Both the position numbers and the translations under genes were made by a program. Positions 44,547 through 57,252 of a stretch of DNA of 64,000 nt are shown one piece after another. The stretch's first letter is position 1, and each line of letters opens with the position of its first letter. This DNA is from Marthasterias glacialis (Eukaryota; Echinodermata; Asteroidea; Forcipulatida; Asteriidae): the NCBI GenBank assembly GCA_911728455.2, contig OU452222.1, positions 22,828,090 through 22,892,089 of the forward strand, written 5' to 3'. Under the pieces are notes generated by a model. That model was given only the letters and a program-made list of their open reading frames with translations, was not told the origin of the DNA and did not search any database.

Positions 44547-47500
44547 TCACAGTTTCATCTTTGCTGGTGAAATCATCAGAAACCTTTGGAGAAAGCACGT
44601 CATCGAATCTGTGGAAATATAATTCAACGTTTGAAAACACAAGATTGGTGTCCATGTTTAAGAATCAAAGAGTCTAAACTTTTGATTCTAAATTTAAGAA
44701 AAAAAAAGAGAAACAAAAACTGAAAATCATCTCAAAGGCAATAGACTGGTAAAGTATAATGTAAAAACAAAAAAAAAGTATAAGAATAAAACAATAAATA
44801 AATAAATCAAATAAAATTAAAAATATTACAAGAAGAATAAAACAATAAGACAATAAATCAAATAAAATTAAATAATGAATAGTGTTGAAGGAAATTGGAA
44901 CCCCACTGATTGTAGTTCTCCATCAATACAATTCCTCTACGTAAAATAGCATTTAAATATTAACCCCAATATGGTAACCATTGCCCAATTCGATCGCCGT
45001 ACATAAACATGCATGACATACTGCAAAGGTGTGTCTTTGTTTTCACGAAACAACATCTCCAAAAAATTATGGAAAGTTCACATCTTGGTTGTTTTGTGAC
45101 TGTTTTGATCTAAGACCCAATGATCAAAATAAATAAACCAAACGAAGGCGTTTTCAAAGATATCATAATTCAGAATCATCACTACACTGTAGAATATTAA
45201 CTGTAAAATTTTACAGAAATTTAATGGCAGCACGGGTGCCAGTAACTATGTCGTCTCACAAATAAAACGTGCTCGTGTGTACGCGCCAAGCACAACTCTT
45301 AGCCAATAGCTGGTCTTCATGTCACCTCAGTGAGGGCGCTGTTTGAGTTTGTGACGTCGTATGCAATTGTTCCATTCCTTAATGAATGATATTTTTGTTT
45401 TTTATTTGCTAATTCTTAAAAGTTCTGTTTATGGAGTGGAGCGTGTCAATGGCACATACCTAATGTACCAGTGAACCAGCGAGGCTTCTTCTCCCACCAA
45501 ACGAATACCAAATAGACTGGTACTCCGGTGATCGTAATCAAAGCGCCAATTCCACAATCTGCTGGTGAGGAGTAGATGGAGATTACAACCACAGACATAG
45601 AGCAGATGATGAAGATCACTGGTAGAACGATCGGGACCTGCCGGTTAGAGTAAATAGAATAAAAGCAACAGTTACAATGTAACTATTGGTTTTGCTTTTT
45701 GTTTCTGATGATCTAATGTAAAGCGCATTGAGACGTTATTGTGAAATGCGCTATACCAGAACTATTATTTTTTATTATTTCTATTATCTTTTACAGTATC
45801 TTTGGAATGGTAAGGATTCTGTGATGAAACCTGCAGTGCGGCACTTAAATCTAGCCCCTATCATGCAAGGGCTACATTGAGGCACATAATTAAAGCTACT
45901 TCGAGGCTCGGAGTACATTATTAGATACACTCAGGCTGGGCAGGGGCTTCATTTAGGTTACGGGATATGTTCATCTCAGATCCGTAAGGTGTTCGGCACA
46001 TAATCCAGACCTGAGGCTGCGGGAAGCAGCCTGACTCGACCTCACCAGCAAAAGGGTACATCTTTTTAGTAGTGTAGATATTTAATTTGCGTTCTGTAAT
46101 ATTGCTAAATGATAATGATAATAGTACAAGTGCTGCAGCCTTTGTAAGCAGCACTTTCCCGTAAACATTCGAAAGGGCCGGTCTTTGTCAAGAGCAACAT
46201 TGTTGTATAATAATATATAGCTGTTAGCGTTAAATTGTGTTAAAAAGGGGTGGAGAAACTTGAAATAGCGTAAACGTTTATTGACAACTTTGATATCCGT
46301 AAGTCGGCACTACAACGACACCCCCTCCCTTTCCCGGTCACTACCTTGAACGGTCTGTGCATGCGTGGATACTTCCATCTGAAGTATGGTATGGAGGCTA
46401 CAGCAACGGAGGCGAACAGCCAGCCGGTGAAACTGATATAATTGATAAGTGCGTCCACATCTATCATCATCATAACCACAATGATCGGGAACTATAACCA
46501 CAAACAATAAAAAAATAGTAATAATGAAAAAATACATTGTCTATCCCTAATTTGGCCTTAATTTTTCATAATTGTTTTATTGTCTATTTTATTTCTTTGT
46601 TTTCCCCTTAACATCTTTAATTTTACAACTCCATCCCTAAATTTGAGTAATTTATTTAAGTACGAACCGAAAACTTCGTAACGTGGTGGACTTGTACAAA
46701 CCTGTTGGAATGTACAAACCTGCAGGACCAACATTCGCAAGGTAAATGGAAACGGATATAATGTTATTGGATTTATTTAGTTGTATTTAGTATTATTACT
46801 ATTGTTTTTAAATGTGTTACCATAGCTAGGATAGCTGGGAGAGGTGTGAGGTAGTCAACGTTTATCATGCCAAGGACTTGTGGCATCATTCCTTCCCGTG
46901 AGGCAACCAAGAGTATCCTATGGAATACAATGTGATGGATTATTAAATCTTACAAAACTCAAAGAGATATCTAAGGTGTTATTATTTGAAGCCTCTGGAC
47001 GCCATAATGGCACTCTCTTGTGTAATATCATTTGCATTTCTTAGAGACATGCGCCAATATTTTGATGTTTTCGAAGCCAATGGCAGTCATGTCGTATGAG
47101 TATTATATTCAGCATGACAGGGTTCTTGAGCCCCTGGACGCCACGTTGCTACTCCCTTAAGCAATACCCTTAGCATTTCTTAAAGATTTGCACTGGTAAG
47201 AATACTGACCCTATCAGAACCGGGGGGCGGCACAATGTACGCCGCCGCTAGAAATGTTGTTCCCTTATTTTTTAACACTTATTCCGATCACCGCAAAATT
47301 CTCGAACGTTTCCTAAACTATATTGTGACCGAGCCGAGAAGAAATGATAAAACGCTCTCTTTGTTTTTAGGTCTGGTTAAGTTGTTATTTATTTGAGACC
47401 GAAAAGAATAACAAAGTATGATCAAAACTAAACACCCATCATTAAAATGCTAACTAAGAACGGACTAACCAGAACGGGGCTAACAAGGCTACCAGAAAGG

Positions 47501-50500
47501 GGCCTGGAACGGGAAATACAAAAATAATTATTACTAAAATACACCAGCATAATTGATTTTAAAGTTACACTTCAGATTACCAATAAGTATTAAATCTAAC
47601 TGGACCATCGATCTTCGAAATCTCAGTGCAATTATCAAAATAGGATTTGTATTTTACACAATCTTGGCAATTCGAATTAAAACCCAAACAGCTTTGACAA
47701 TGGTAATAACTCCCATTCCTTTTAATCGGTAGTAATTAAGTCACCTAATAATTATAAGTACACCGTACCTGGAACGGGGTCGGGGAACTGTAACTAGCAG
47801 ATACAGACTGCTGACGGAATGTTATTTCGGTACCGCTAACTGAAATGAATTGTTAATAAAAATAACCTGATAAATACATTTATACTGGCATGTGAATGAA
47901 TAAAGAAATAACATACCCAGACATTTAATTTCCTTTCATGTGCATCAATCTGTTGCAATATAGGTGAAGAAAAGTCGAAACGACTTTCTTATAAAGTTGA
48001 CGAAAGTACCGTTGTTCCTAATTGAGTTAAAGCTTGAAATACACAAGTTTGGAGAACCTTTAAATTCAAGAATAACTGGACGTACTTCATTTTGAGTAAT
48101 TTTGACGATGTCAATGCAACATAAATGTTACTCAGAGTGAACAGATTCCATTTAACTTAGCAATGGCAAATACAAAATCGCATGAGACAATTACAATTTG
48201 CGATAAAACCCATTTCAACCTAAGGAACTCACCCCGACACTCCTCTGCACCCGAAGGGTGACTACCTGATGGATTACAACGAAGTTCCGCCAATATAGTT
48301 GGTAAGATAACGGAAAGAAAATTATGGTGGCTGAACTCAAGAAACGAAAAGAACTAAGGAAGAACAGCTCTCTACGGTAGATCCCTCCTCTACGGCGGCA
48401 AGTGTAGGAATGATTTTCTTAGCATTGCACCGCAGCTCACCATAACGCTTGCTTGAACATTGGCATCTTAGTTATTTGAGGACAATGCTAACAAATATTT
48501 CTGGATTCCAAAATATAAAAGCTCCTGAGGCAGGACTCTGGACATTTTAAGGTCCCTACTAAAAAGGTATGCAAAGTTGGATCATGTTGACAAAGAAATA
48601 ATTGATACGGGGGGTTAGTTGTCGCCATGGCAACAATTTATTTGACCTTGGGTCACACGATTTTACTGTTTTTTAGTGATCTTTAAAAACTTGTTGGACA
48701 TAATTTCCGCTTATTTTTTTATTTCTTTTCCAGAAAAGTGATAGTGATGAATAACGTGATAGTCAGAAATGGATTTGGGAATTCAAAATGGCCACCATGT
48801 TTGGCAGCCATCTTGGATTTTGTGTTTTCAGCCTATAATTAGGGGTCAAATTATAATTTTTTTTACCCAATAGAATATTTTCAACATGCTAATTTCGTAC
48901 TTTTCAGAACACCAAAACATTAAGTTTGTCAACCAAGCCTTAATATTTCTCCCTGGGCCCTTGGTGGCGGCCATTTTGTTTTTTTAAGTGAAGAGTCTCA
49001 AACGATTTTTGTTTTCCCCCCAAAAATGGGATAAATTAATAGATTATAACGCCCGAAAGGTGACTCCAGTAACTAAATTAGGTTCCAATAACATTGATCT
49101 TGATAAAATATACAAGTTTGCAAAGTTTAAAAACATTTGTACGAAAAACACAGAAGTTATAGGGAAAACACCATTTTTGACCCAAAATGGGGGAAAACAG
49201 TCAAAAACGCCCTCTAGTAACGATTCTTGGATTTGTGTTTACGTTATCATGTAGAACTCAATGAAATAAACATTTTATCGAAATCCGCCGTACGCTTTGG
49301 AAAGGATGGAGGGGGGGGGGGGGGGGGGCAAGTACAGTTTTGTTAATCGTGTTCAAGCCATGACCAATACCGGTATATTGAATATACCGGTATAATGTTC
49401 TTATTTTAAGCTTTAGACTGCCATATTGAGGACAGTTGGGTTTCCTAAAACATGCGTTATATTAGTTTCAAAGCCAATGGCAGCCATGTCGAGTAAACTT
49501 ATCATGGCGGTTTGTAGTGTGTTGAAGCCAAACAATAACAAACGAAACCGCTCTTAAGCAATACCAGACGAAGTCATTAAGTGCAAAGCCCCCTTAGGTA
49601 ATACCCTTTACAATCTAACAATTTCGTCAAAGGTGTTTCAACAACAAACCTTGCGAAAGCGAAGCTTGATCCATTGGCCGCCCCGACACAAGACAAAGCA
49701 ACCACCACGGATGTGACTACCGACCAGGAACCCAAGACACGGTCACTGAAGGTCTGCAATCATGGTAAGGAAGTAAAACCATGGGCACAAAATTGACTTC
49801 GATTTTAGATTCAAACGTGCCTTCAAAATGGCTCTCATTTCCCAATCTATGACATAGCTTGCTTTTCATTTTGTGTTTTTTTTTCAGCTAATGTTTTTCT
49901 TGTCTTTCATGCTTACCTTTCTACCTTATCTATACGTCTTCTTGATCAGGTTTCGTCTTGATCCAACTGTCCAAGTAGTCTCTCTTTTTTTTTTTTTTTT
50001 GCTCTGTCCCGAGTCCAAAGGCATATTTATAGGCTTCTAGAAGATACGTACCAACATATGTTTACGTCTTGTTGGTAGTTCCATTTACTTTCGCATAGTA
50101 TTTTCTATTTGATTTAATTTTTCGTTTGGTATGCAAATGAATTTGAGTTTGAATTTAAATTGAATGACACTATTGGTTATATCAAATAACTGGTTAATAA
50201 CTATATGTGTTTTTACTTGTTTGGTTGTGCCGTGGTGACACTTTACAGGTAAACTAAAGACCTTGCATATTTGAAAAATTCATTTTCAAGAGATGTACAC
50301 GAGCTGTCGGGTTAACGCCCAGTTTTTGCGAAATTGTTTGGACTGTTTTGCGTAAGAAACTTGTTTCTACTCAGGGTGGCCAACACACGTCCTAGATTTG
50401 ATATAAATAAAAGTTAAATGTCTAATTTTCTTTTCACAATGCTTGTGGAATGTCGACGCCGAGCGGTCTATTCTGTCGAACTTAATTAAGCTCTGTATAG

Positions 50501-52953
50501 TTTATAGAATGTGGGTCGAAGTCCCGGCTTGGCCAGTCACGACACTTGTGTCCTTTAGCAAGACACTTTACCATTATTGATTTGTCATTTGATGGGACGG
50601 CCGTAGGTCCCGACGTGTACTAGAATGGGTAGTGCACGTAAACAAAACTAAAAGAGTATAGGCTGGGGTTTACCCCAGTGTTTCTGGTTCAGGTGGCAAG
50701 CATCCTTATCTACAGGTTTCCTCGGGCTTCCGAGCTACAGTGATAAGTTCGCTTTTGAGGCATCCTCGGTTTCATGACCAGAAAATAATAATGGTAATAA
50801 TAATAATATTTCTTACCAAGGCAACAGCGTCTGACGCAAGGAGCTCTAGCGGCGTGAGGACAACGAAGTAAGCCAGATTAGCCAGGATGTAGATACCCGT
50901 AATGATGATCATTGAAATGATAATTCCAAGGGGAATGTTTCTGTAAACAAAAATCTACACAATAGGTCTATCTGTGCATAATTAACCAGCATATGTATAT
51001 GATGGGTTGATGGTATGACTTGAATTACAATTTAAATTGGTCAATGAATTGGTACAATGACTTTACACAATATGAAGAAAAAAAAATAGTAACAAATGAC
51101 GATAATAAACATGATTTTAGCCCGTGCAGCCATACGAATGGACTTAAACGGAGTGAAATACTTATATTACCTTGATGGGTTTACAATTTCCTCGGTGAAT
51201 GTAGTTAAAGATTGCCTGTAAACATAAATTCATAAACACCTGACAGTTTATCCATTCCGACTGGTCGAAAGGAGATTAAGAGGCAAGGTTTAAACGTGCG
51301 GTAGAAATGTAACGCAGAATCGAAGTGAGCTGAAATCTAATTTATTTTTTTTTTTCTGAAAGTTTATGAAGCTTTTAACGAAGAGATAACTAATTAAGCG
51401 TGGGAACGGAAGTGTGTTGAATCGGGTTTTTCAAAGGGCTGTTTAAGATTCTCGATAATTTTACTTCACTTCGTCTCAGTAAAAATGATCGAGAACCAGG
51501 CCTCTCTGTGTTTAAACAACTAGTTGAAAACCTCTTCACCACACTTGTATTCTCTTAATTAAACATACTTTACCCGTATGATTTAGAAATCCAAAAATAT
51601 CACTGAAATTTAGCGTGGAAATCTGTCTAGCCCGTAATCTTTGAAGGTATGGTAAACCATTACGATTGTGTGAAACATTTGTCTATTTTTGTTTAAATAA
51701 AACAGGTCTTCTAAAAAAAGAAAAATTAATGAAAAAAAAAAATAATAATAATAATAACAATAATAATAAAACACAGTATAACTGACCATCCGGCGAATGC
51801 GTAGAGTCCCGAGTAGAAAGCCAAGGGGATTTTCGAAGGGGAAACCTCCAATGCCGGAACGAAACCATCTTTCAAGTTCTCAGTATTACCTGACGTATAA
51901 AGGTACGGATTGATTAGTTCACTGACATTAGTCATGCACATTTCTGAATAATTTGTACAATACATAAAACATTATTTACCCCTGACGTAAGACGAGAATA
52001 GTTACTAATCAATCATGCTAACCTTATCAGGGCCGGGCTTATGGGGAATGGACCGGGGGTGCCCCTTCCGTATTTTCAAAAGTTTTAGACCGATTTTGAT
52101 AAAACTTGCCACAAATGTTCATTCTGTCGAGTTCTAAATGATGACATCACAAATTGTCACTAAAAGGCGTTTTGACTGTTTGTGGGCATTTTGGGGTCAA
52201 CGATCGAGTTTTCCCCATAGATTGCACCATTCACCGGAATGTATCGTCACTAGTGTTAGTGGAGAATTTTAATTAAACTACATTTCATTTCATTTCTTCG
52301 TTTAATTGTTTAATTATGGGTGCTTTGAAGTACAAGGCAGTACTTTCTCACCTTGTATCATAAGAACCACGCCTGCTACTATGATGATAAGTAGACCCAG
52401 TACTTTAGCGATAGTGAAGATAATCTGGACTCGTTTACTCCATGCTACGCTCACACTGTTGCAGAAAAATACAGCAGCTAATAGACAAGAACAAGATAAG
52501 TCATTAAAAGTTGTTGTTCTTTTACTAGTTTTTGTTTTACTTCAAAACGTTGCCAGTTAATCTGTATCAGAAATGACCAACTTTAATACTGCAGCGTAGT
52601 GTGGAGTCCTTACCCGAAAGGGATTCAAAGAAGAGCAGCTAGATTTGTCCTGAACAAACCCTACCGCCGCAGTGCTGCAGATAGTGTAACTGAAATGCTG
52701 AAGAAACTGTAATGGGAAACACTAGAAAGAACACGACACACCCAGAGCATTATGTTTGTGTACAAGGTGGTGTATGGTCTGGTAGAAGTTCCACGTACAC
52801 ATCTTCCAATTCCTAGTTACATAATCTCTAGAAGATCCACAGCATGTTTTCATCGTTAACATACACTTTTTATGCAAGATATTAATTTGTCAGACTGGTT
52901 TTTCCCTTAATACCTGACCAACTTCGTTTTAATCAAATAGATGCCATAGAGTC

Positions 52954-52986
<33 letters not shown>

Positions 52987-53526
52987 GGGGGGGGGGGAAA
53001 TTCAGTGAAACTCAGACAAGATTTCGGTACAATTTTCGCCCTAATGAAAATAGCATACTTTACCTATTAGGGAAGATCCAAGTAACTGAATCACAACAGT
53101 TGGAACGCCACATTCTCCAAAGAAAGGTCGTACTAAGTACGTAGCAGCCGTTTTAGCTTGGACTGCATTTGACGCTGTACGCGCAGAAAGCATGAGTGTC
53201 CACAAACGAAGGAAAGCCGGCACGGGGCCAAAGCTCTCCAAAATAAACGTGAAATCACCACCAGATTTAGTGATACATGTCCCCAGCTCGGCGTAACAGA
53301 GAGCCCCGATGCCGGACAATATCCCACAAGCAACCCAGACTAGGAGGGACAAGCCCACGCTGCCGGTGTTCTGCAGGACGCCCTTCGGGGAGATGAAGAT
53401 GCCGGACCCGATGACCGAACCGACTACAAATGCGATGCAGCCCACCAGACCGATCTGCCGTTTGAGCGTCACTCCTTCTTTTTCATCGTTGTTACCTCCG
53501 CTGTTACTGACGGAAACGTTGTCCAT
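44547..53526 (-). CDS. SLC7-family amino-acid transporter light chain (b(0,+)/LAT-like)
   Basis: Ten coding exons on the minus strand: 53526-53064, 52477-52352, 51889-51787, 51215-51171, 50940-50817, 49753-49650, 46917-46821, 46491-46345, 45637-45460 and 44608-44547. All have consensus borders and agreeing phases. The product is about 482 residues, the usual length for heteromeric transporter light chains (~490). TM1 carries GSGIF (40-44). Further family marks are CYAELGT (77-83), TKSGGDF (86-92), TEEIVNPSR after TM6, ANLAYFVVL, AANGSSFAFAR, SREGMMP and PVYLVFVWWEKKPRW in TM12. Cys139 (FFGEC) sits where light chains form the disulfide to the SLC3 heavy chain (rBAT or 4F2hc). It should work in the plasma membrane as an obligatory exchanger of amino acids; the b(0,+)AT-like assignment over LAT or xCT rests on overall feel and is less sure. 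The start is the ATG at 53526; a 3' splice-like site 9 bases upstream suggests a 5' UTR exon. Exon 9 has two usable in-phase donors. Confidence 0.93.
45712..45782 (+). repeat. LINE/SINE 3' tail fragment
   Basis: 'gtaaagcgcattgagacg..gaaatgcgctatacca' followed by an ATT-rich end is the common 3' tail of L2-like LINEs and their partner SINEs. Only the tail is present, in SLC7 intron 8. Confidence 0.65.
46922..48520. other. SLC7 intron, no further exon seen
   Basis: Part of the long intron between the exons at 49753-49650 and 46917-46821. 47210-47345 resembles a diverged end of R1 ('ccgatcaccgcaaaattctcgaac'). The remainder is unique. Confidence 0.5.
48530..49330 (-). repeat. R1 interspersed repeat, near full length, reversed
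   Basis: The reverse complement parallels 37895-38735 throughout: 'gttgtcgccatggcaac', 'gaccttgggtcacacgatttt', 'cagccatcttggattttgtg', 'gggaaaacaccatttttgacc' and 'catgtagaactcaatgaaa'. It ends in a G18 run at 49311-49328. It lies in an SLC7 intron. Confidence 0.82.
49311..49328 (+). repeat. Poly-G run, 18 bases
   Basis: An uninterrupted run of G at the edge of the reversed R1 copy. On the R1 strand it is poly-C; another R1 copy (31486-31494) also shows a C run near its end. Confidence 0.9.
50455..50790 (+). mobile_element. tRNA-derived SINE (SINE-C)
   Basis: An A-box-like 'gccgagcggtcta' and a B box 'gggtcgaagtccc' are followed by 'gacacttgtgtcctttagcaagacactttacc'. The body is unlike SINE-B ('gggacggccgtaggtcccgacgtg') and ends in an AAT-rich tail at 50786-50810. 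It lies directly next to SLC7 exon 5. Confidence 0.78.
52020..52220 (+). repeat. R1 interspersed repeat, 5' fragment
   Basis: It begins 'accttatcagggccggg' and includes 'gattttgataaaacttgccacaaatg', 'gtcactaaaaggcgttttgactg' and 'gatcgagttttccccatag'. It stops there. It is intronic in SLC7. Confidence 0.78.
52599..52860 (+). pseudogene. CR1/Jockey-type LINE RT fragment
   Basis: The frame from 52599 reads VWSPYPKGIQRRAARFVLN, then RSAADSVTEMLKKL, stop, WETLERTRHTQSIMFVYKVV, and YGLVEVP. This is the 'V..IQRRAARFV....Y......V..ML..L.W..L..RR...' tail of CR1-like reverse transcriptases. A TAA replaces the usual residue between LKKL and WETL. It is a dead fragment in intron 1 of the SLC7 gene, on the opposite strand. 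Confidence 0.8.
52957..52998 (+). repeat. Poly-T / poly-G tract
   Basis: About 28 T followed by about 13 G. It lies between the CR1 fragment and SLC7 exon 1. Confidence 0.9.
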
Positions 53527-54760
53527 TGTGCTCGACTGTTTAACCCTTTTTTTTTTTTTCGAAAAAGTACGCAATCACCAATTCAAAATTCAGAATTTTA
53601 ACAAGTACATATGTTACAGTTGTATGAATAACAATTCAACAAATCAATTAATACTTGTTGGTACCATAAGTAGTTTTTGATGACTTGTAAGTGCCACAGT
53701 CTTTGTTGAGCTCTTTTCTAGCCAGTCTTCCTGTATTTCTAGTCAAAGTGTCACACAGCAAAGAGCCTACCAACATTACTAATACTTCAATAATGTTCAC
53801 TACTGCTCGTAGTCATTATAGAACTTGAAAAGTTACATTGTTTGCTAATGTTGCACTTGATTGGGTCGTCTCAATATCCAAGGTTCATGACACCGGGGTT
53901 ATAATAATCCAATTCAAGTAGGCAGGTTAATGAGGTTGTTGTAACTTCAGTTAAATGCAGACTGGCAAATTGTTTTAAATTGCTTACATTGTTAAATGTT
54001 AAGCTATTTCAACAGCATTTCGTTATAAAAATAACAGCTGAGCTCGATTTTGCAAAAACACAAAGATTCATCTTAAGATGGATTGTTCGTATTACCAAAG
54101 TGAATTATTTTGCGACATCACAATTTGCTTGTAGAAATATTATTGATACGCAGCTTAAGATCAATCTATAAGCTCTTCGTGACATCCAGACCAGTGCTCG
54201 ATTTTACAAAGAGCTCAATCTTGCACCATGCCCCGAATAGGCTCCACGAATTGACACTCTTCAATCCTGTTTATGTTGCGCACGTCGGTGTTCCAGGTAG
54301 AAGGTGCTGTCAGCATTGATGCCATGTTTTTATCTCTTTCTTGGCCTACCCCGTCTAAGTTTTCCCAATGACTGTTTCTATAGTAGGATGCGATTTAGCA
54401 ATCGGCCATTTTTTTTTCTTACTATTTGTGATCAAACCATGTAAGTTGGACTTTGTAGGTGCGTGAGGTGATTATGTGATTATCTTAAATAACAATACAT
54501 TTGTACAAAAGTACATACAAAATGCACCAATGAGGTTAACTGCTTTAAAGTTGAATGTTTCGTTTGATACTGTCACACTATCAAGTTATTGGCTCTAGCA
54601 GACACCCACGTGCCTTGCGGATGGAACACGTGTGGCCTTTGTCTACCTTACATGTGTCCCACAAAAATGTACAGGTATGTTTCTCGGGAGGTGGGGGCCC
54701 TATAAGTGTGGCAGTAGTCCAACCAATCCCGTTCATTTTAACTTGCCAGAATGTACTGTT
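53527..54760. other. 5' flank of SLC7 gene
   Basis: Unique AT-rich sequence upstream of the minus-strand transporter. It should hold the promoter and a 5' UTR exon if one exists. I see no other exon. Confidence 0.45.
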
Positions 54761-54761
54761 T

Positions 54762-54808
54762 CAATTAAGCATTATTCTGCTTAAGCAGCGCTATTAAATT
54801 GGGCTTGT
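54762..54808. mobile_element. MITE-C remnant arm
   Basis: 'ttaagcattattctgcttaagcagcgctattaaattgggc' corresponds to the right arm of the palindromic element at 23980-24182. Confidence 0.6.
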
Positions 54809-54889
54809 ACTGCTGAGTAGTCTCTGTAGAGTTCTCTCGCAGCAGCAGGGAGACAATAAATGATCCAATTGTTACCAAAATAGTCATAA

Positions 54890-55220
54890 TGTTTTTTTTA
54901 ATGGGCCAATAAGGCCAAGATTCCATGTAATCTTCACCCCTGGTATACCCCACAAGCCTGTAGACTCCCATTGGCCAGACCCTAAAAACTGCAGAGTAAG
55001 GAGTGTTGAAAGACAGCAGCCACCTGTCACAGTGTAGTAATTGATTGACCTTGTGGCTAAGGATCCTTGGCACAGGGCGATATGCAATTTGTGAAAACAG
55101 CTTGTGTGGCACATGGATCTCCAATAACACAAGTCTACGTCTTGACTGGCACTCCAATTCACCCCCACAGTGATTTATAATGGCTTTGGGCTTGCAGGAT
55201 GGGTTATTGACCTTAAAGAC
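54890..55220 (-). repeat. ~340 bp repeat, arm 2 flanking the SLC7 gene
   Basis: The reverse complement of 43985-44345, with the same landmarks in reverse order ('atgggccaataaggcc', 'tggtataccccacaagcctg', 'taattgattgaccttgtg', 'taacacaagtct', 'gggttattgacct'). Confidence 0.85.
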
Positions 55221-55330
55221 ATGGTGGACGACATTTTATCCTCCCGGATCCAGCGAAGTTGTTGACTTTTTTTTGGAGCTGCTCCAAGAGTTAATAAACA
55301 GCTTTGGTAAAAATTCAACTGCAAACTCCA

Positions 55331-55333
<3 letters not shown>

Positions 55334-55364
<31 letters not shown>
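55334..55364 (+). repeat. Poly-T run
   Basis: About 31 consecutive T, adjoining unique AT-rich sequence. No element end could be tied to it. Confidence 0.9.
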
Positions 55365-55627
55365 CAATTTCGTTATTTTCAAAATGTTGATAATGTGACA
55401 GGAAAAATCATATCAAGAATCCAACTTTGACAGATGAAAAAAACTTACATAAGCCAATATATTTGCGATGTCGTGAATTTAAATGCATACTTTGTCGCAT
55501 ACATGTAGGCTGATGTCAAATTAACGGGTGATTTGTTAGTGACCTAGGGGTAGGCCTACGTTGCGTACAAGAAAGTGGTCCAGATTCCAGACTGGATGCA
55601 AGAAACTCCAAAGATCATTGGAAATTT

Positions 55628-55862
55628 CATTCAAAGATATGCAACAAAGTATGCGAATAAAATTACGACATCGCAAGTATGCACATGAATTTGCGATTAA
55701 ATTTACGACATCGCATACGTATGCGCACATTAGTTGCGAACAGTTTGGCGACATTGCATAAGTATGCGCACAATTTGCGATTGAATCCATGAAATCGCAT
55801 ACGTATGCGCATATAGTTGCAATAGTTTCACAATGTCCCAAACGTATGCGCACGAGTTATGT
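55628..55862. repeat. ~42 bp tandem repeat with CGCATACGTATGCG palindrome
   Basis: The 14-base perfect palindrome lies at 55712-55725 and 55796-55809. Degenerate versions are near 55670, 55755 and 55838, a spacing of 41-43 bp. Between them is 'acattagttgcga.cag/aatttgcgattaaat', which also repeats. Confidence 0.85.
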
Positions 55863-56885
55863 GATGGCCCTTCAGGGCCACCATAACATTGTCATTTACC
55901 GAGCCTTGAATCAAAAGCACAAAACAGTAGATGCCTAAAACCTATTCCGATCCAAATTACAATCACCCCCGCCCCCGTAATGTTCTTTTTTTTTTTTTTT
56001 TTCTTTCTTTCTTTTTTTTTTTCAATTTCATAACATACACCACTAAAATCATGGGCATTATAAAGTTCCTTATCTTCAATTGCATTTTGTAATATAAAAC
56101 TAAATACACTTTTTTTTATAAAATATTTAAACAAACTCTGAATCAATCGATCGTCTCATAATTGCGGTTTTATTTCAACGGTGAGTCTTTATTTATGTAG
56201 TTCCATTCGTTTTAAATACAGACATTTGGCGTGGACAACCTTTCTGCCCATTTGTTATTTTCTTTGAAAATTGTTGACACTTTGCATGTTGTTCACGCTG
56301 TTTTCTTCACTGTGTAAAAAATTAAATTGTGTATTACTGTTGCTTTTATAAAATAGAGCAACCATTTCATAATATCAACACTTTGAAGTTGACGTTTGCT
56401 TTATACGAAATATATTAGTCAGCGCATATTCAGTCAATCAAGGACAATACTTCAATATGTATCGCCATCATCGGACCACGCATGATTTTTCTTAATTTAA
56501 TTGTGCATTTTGAGTCTTCTGCTCCAAATAATGGCAACCTGTGCCATAAAGAAACTACCATTATGGTTATGCGTGTTTGTCCTTTGTGTCATCGATCTTA
56601 TAATGTGGTACTTGATGCAGTAAGAATAAGAAGAAAAAAAATAGGGACAAGGGTGACGAGTCTGCATAATATTACTTTCTACTTGAGGAAAAATTGAGAT
56701 CAATATGGTGCCGATAATCTAACTGTTCGCGTGAGTTGTGACTATTGATCACCGTAAATAAATTGGTGGATATACAATTTTGCCTCCATAATTTTGTTGT
56801 AGTACTGAAATGTTAAAAAGGGGGTCTTGAATGGGGTTACAGTTACCTGTTCATGAATACGCAATGTCTGGAACGAAATCAATGT
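55863..56885. other. Gene-free interval
   Basis: Unique sequence with T-rich runs at 55987-56022. I see no exon, RNA or element I can support. Confidence 0.5.
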
Positions 56886-56888
56886 GTA

Positions 56889-57252
56889 TTAAAGCATCAG
56901 CTCATAATAGGTAAATTGACTGTAAACACTTCCAGACTTTGCACAAATCAAGATATTTGTAATGAAACCAACCTGTGAAAATGTCAGTTCATTTCGTTGT
57001 TTCATTTGCGACAAAACGGTAAAAATGCATTCAGCACTTTTGTACACACTCCTATAGGCAGAGTTTTGTGTCACTGAGACGAAAACGAATTTTGAATCTT
57101 ATTTCGTTCATTATTTAAAAACGATAACACTTCAGGCAGAAATATTTCAAGGAAAGTTTTTTTACCATCATAATCGCTATACCATGTGAGGTAGGTGTAA
57201 ATCTGCAAACATTTATGTTTTTTTTCTTACCAATGTTAAGCTGGGGCTTTAA
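56889..57252. mobile_element. MITE-B, TTAA-flanked (356 bp)
   Basis: TTAA at 56889-56892 and 57249-57252 flanks an element with ends AGCATCAGCTCA and, reversed, AGCCCCAGCTTAACATTGG. The interior matches 22764-23075 in inverted orientation ('aacgataacacttcaggcagaaatatttcaag'). It lies just upstream of the tentative gene at 57413. Confidence 0.8.

Noticed and set aside
45921..46154. Minus-strand frame ending in a Pro-rich segment between SLC7 exons
   Set aside because: It might be a LINE 3' end remnant, but the match is too weak to call and SLC7 exons join in phase without it.
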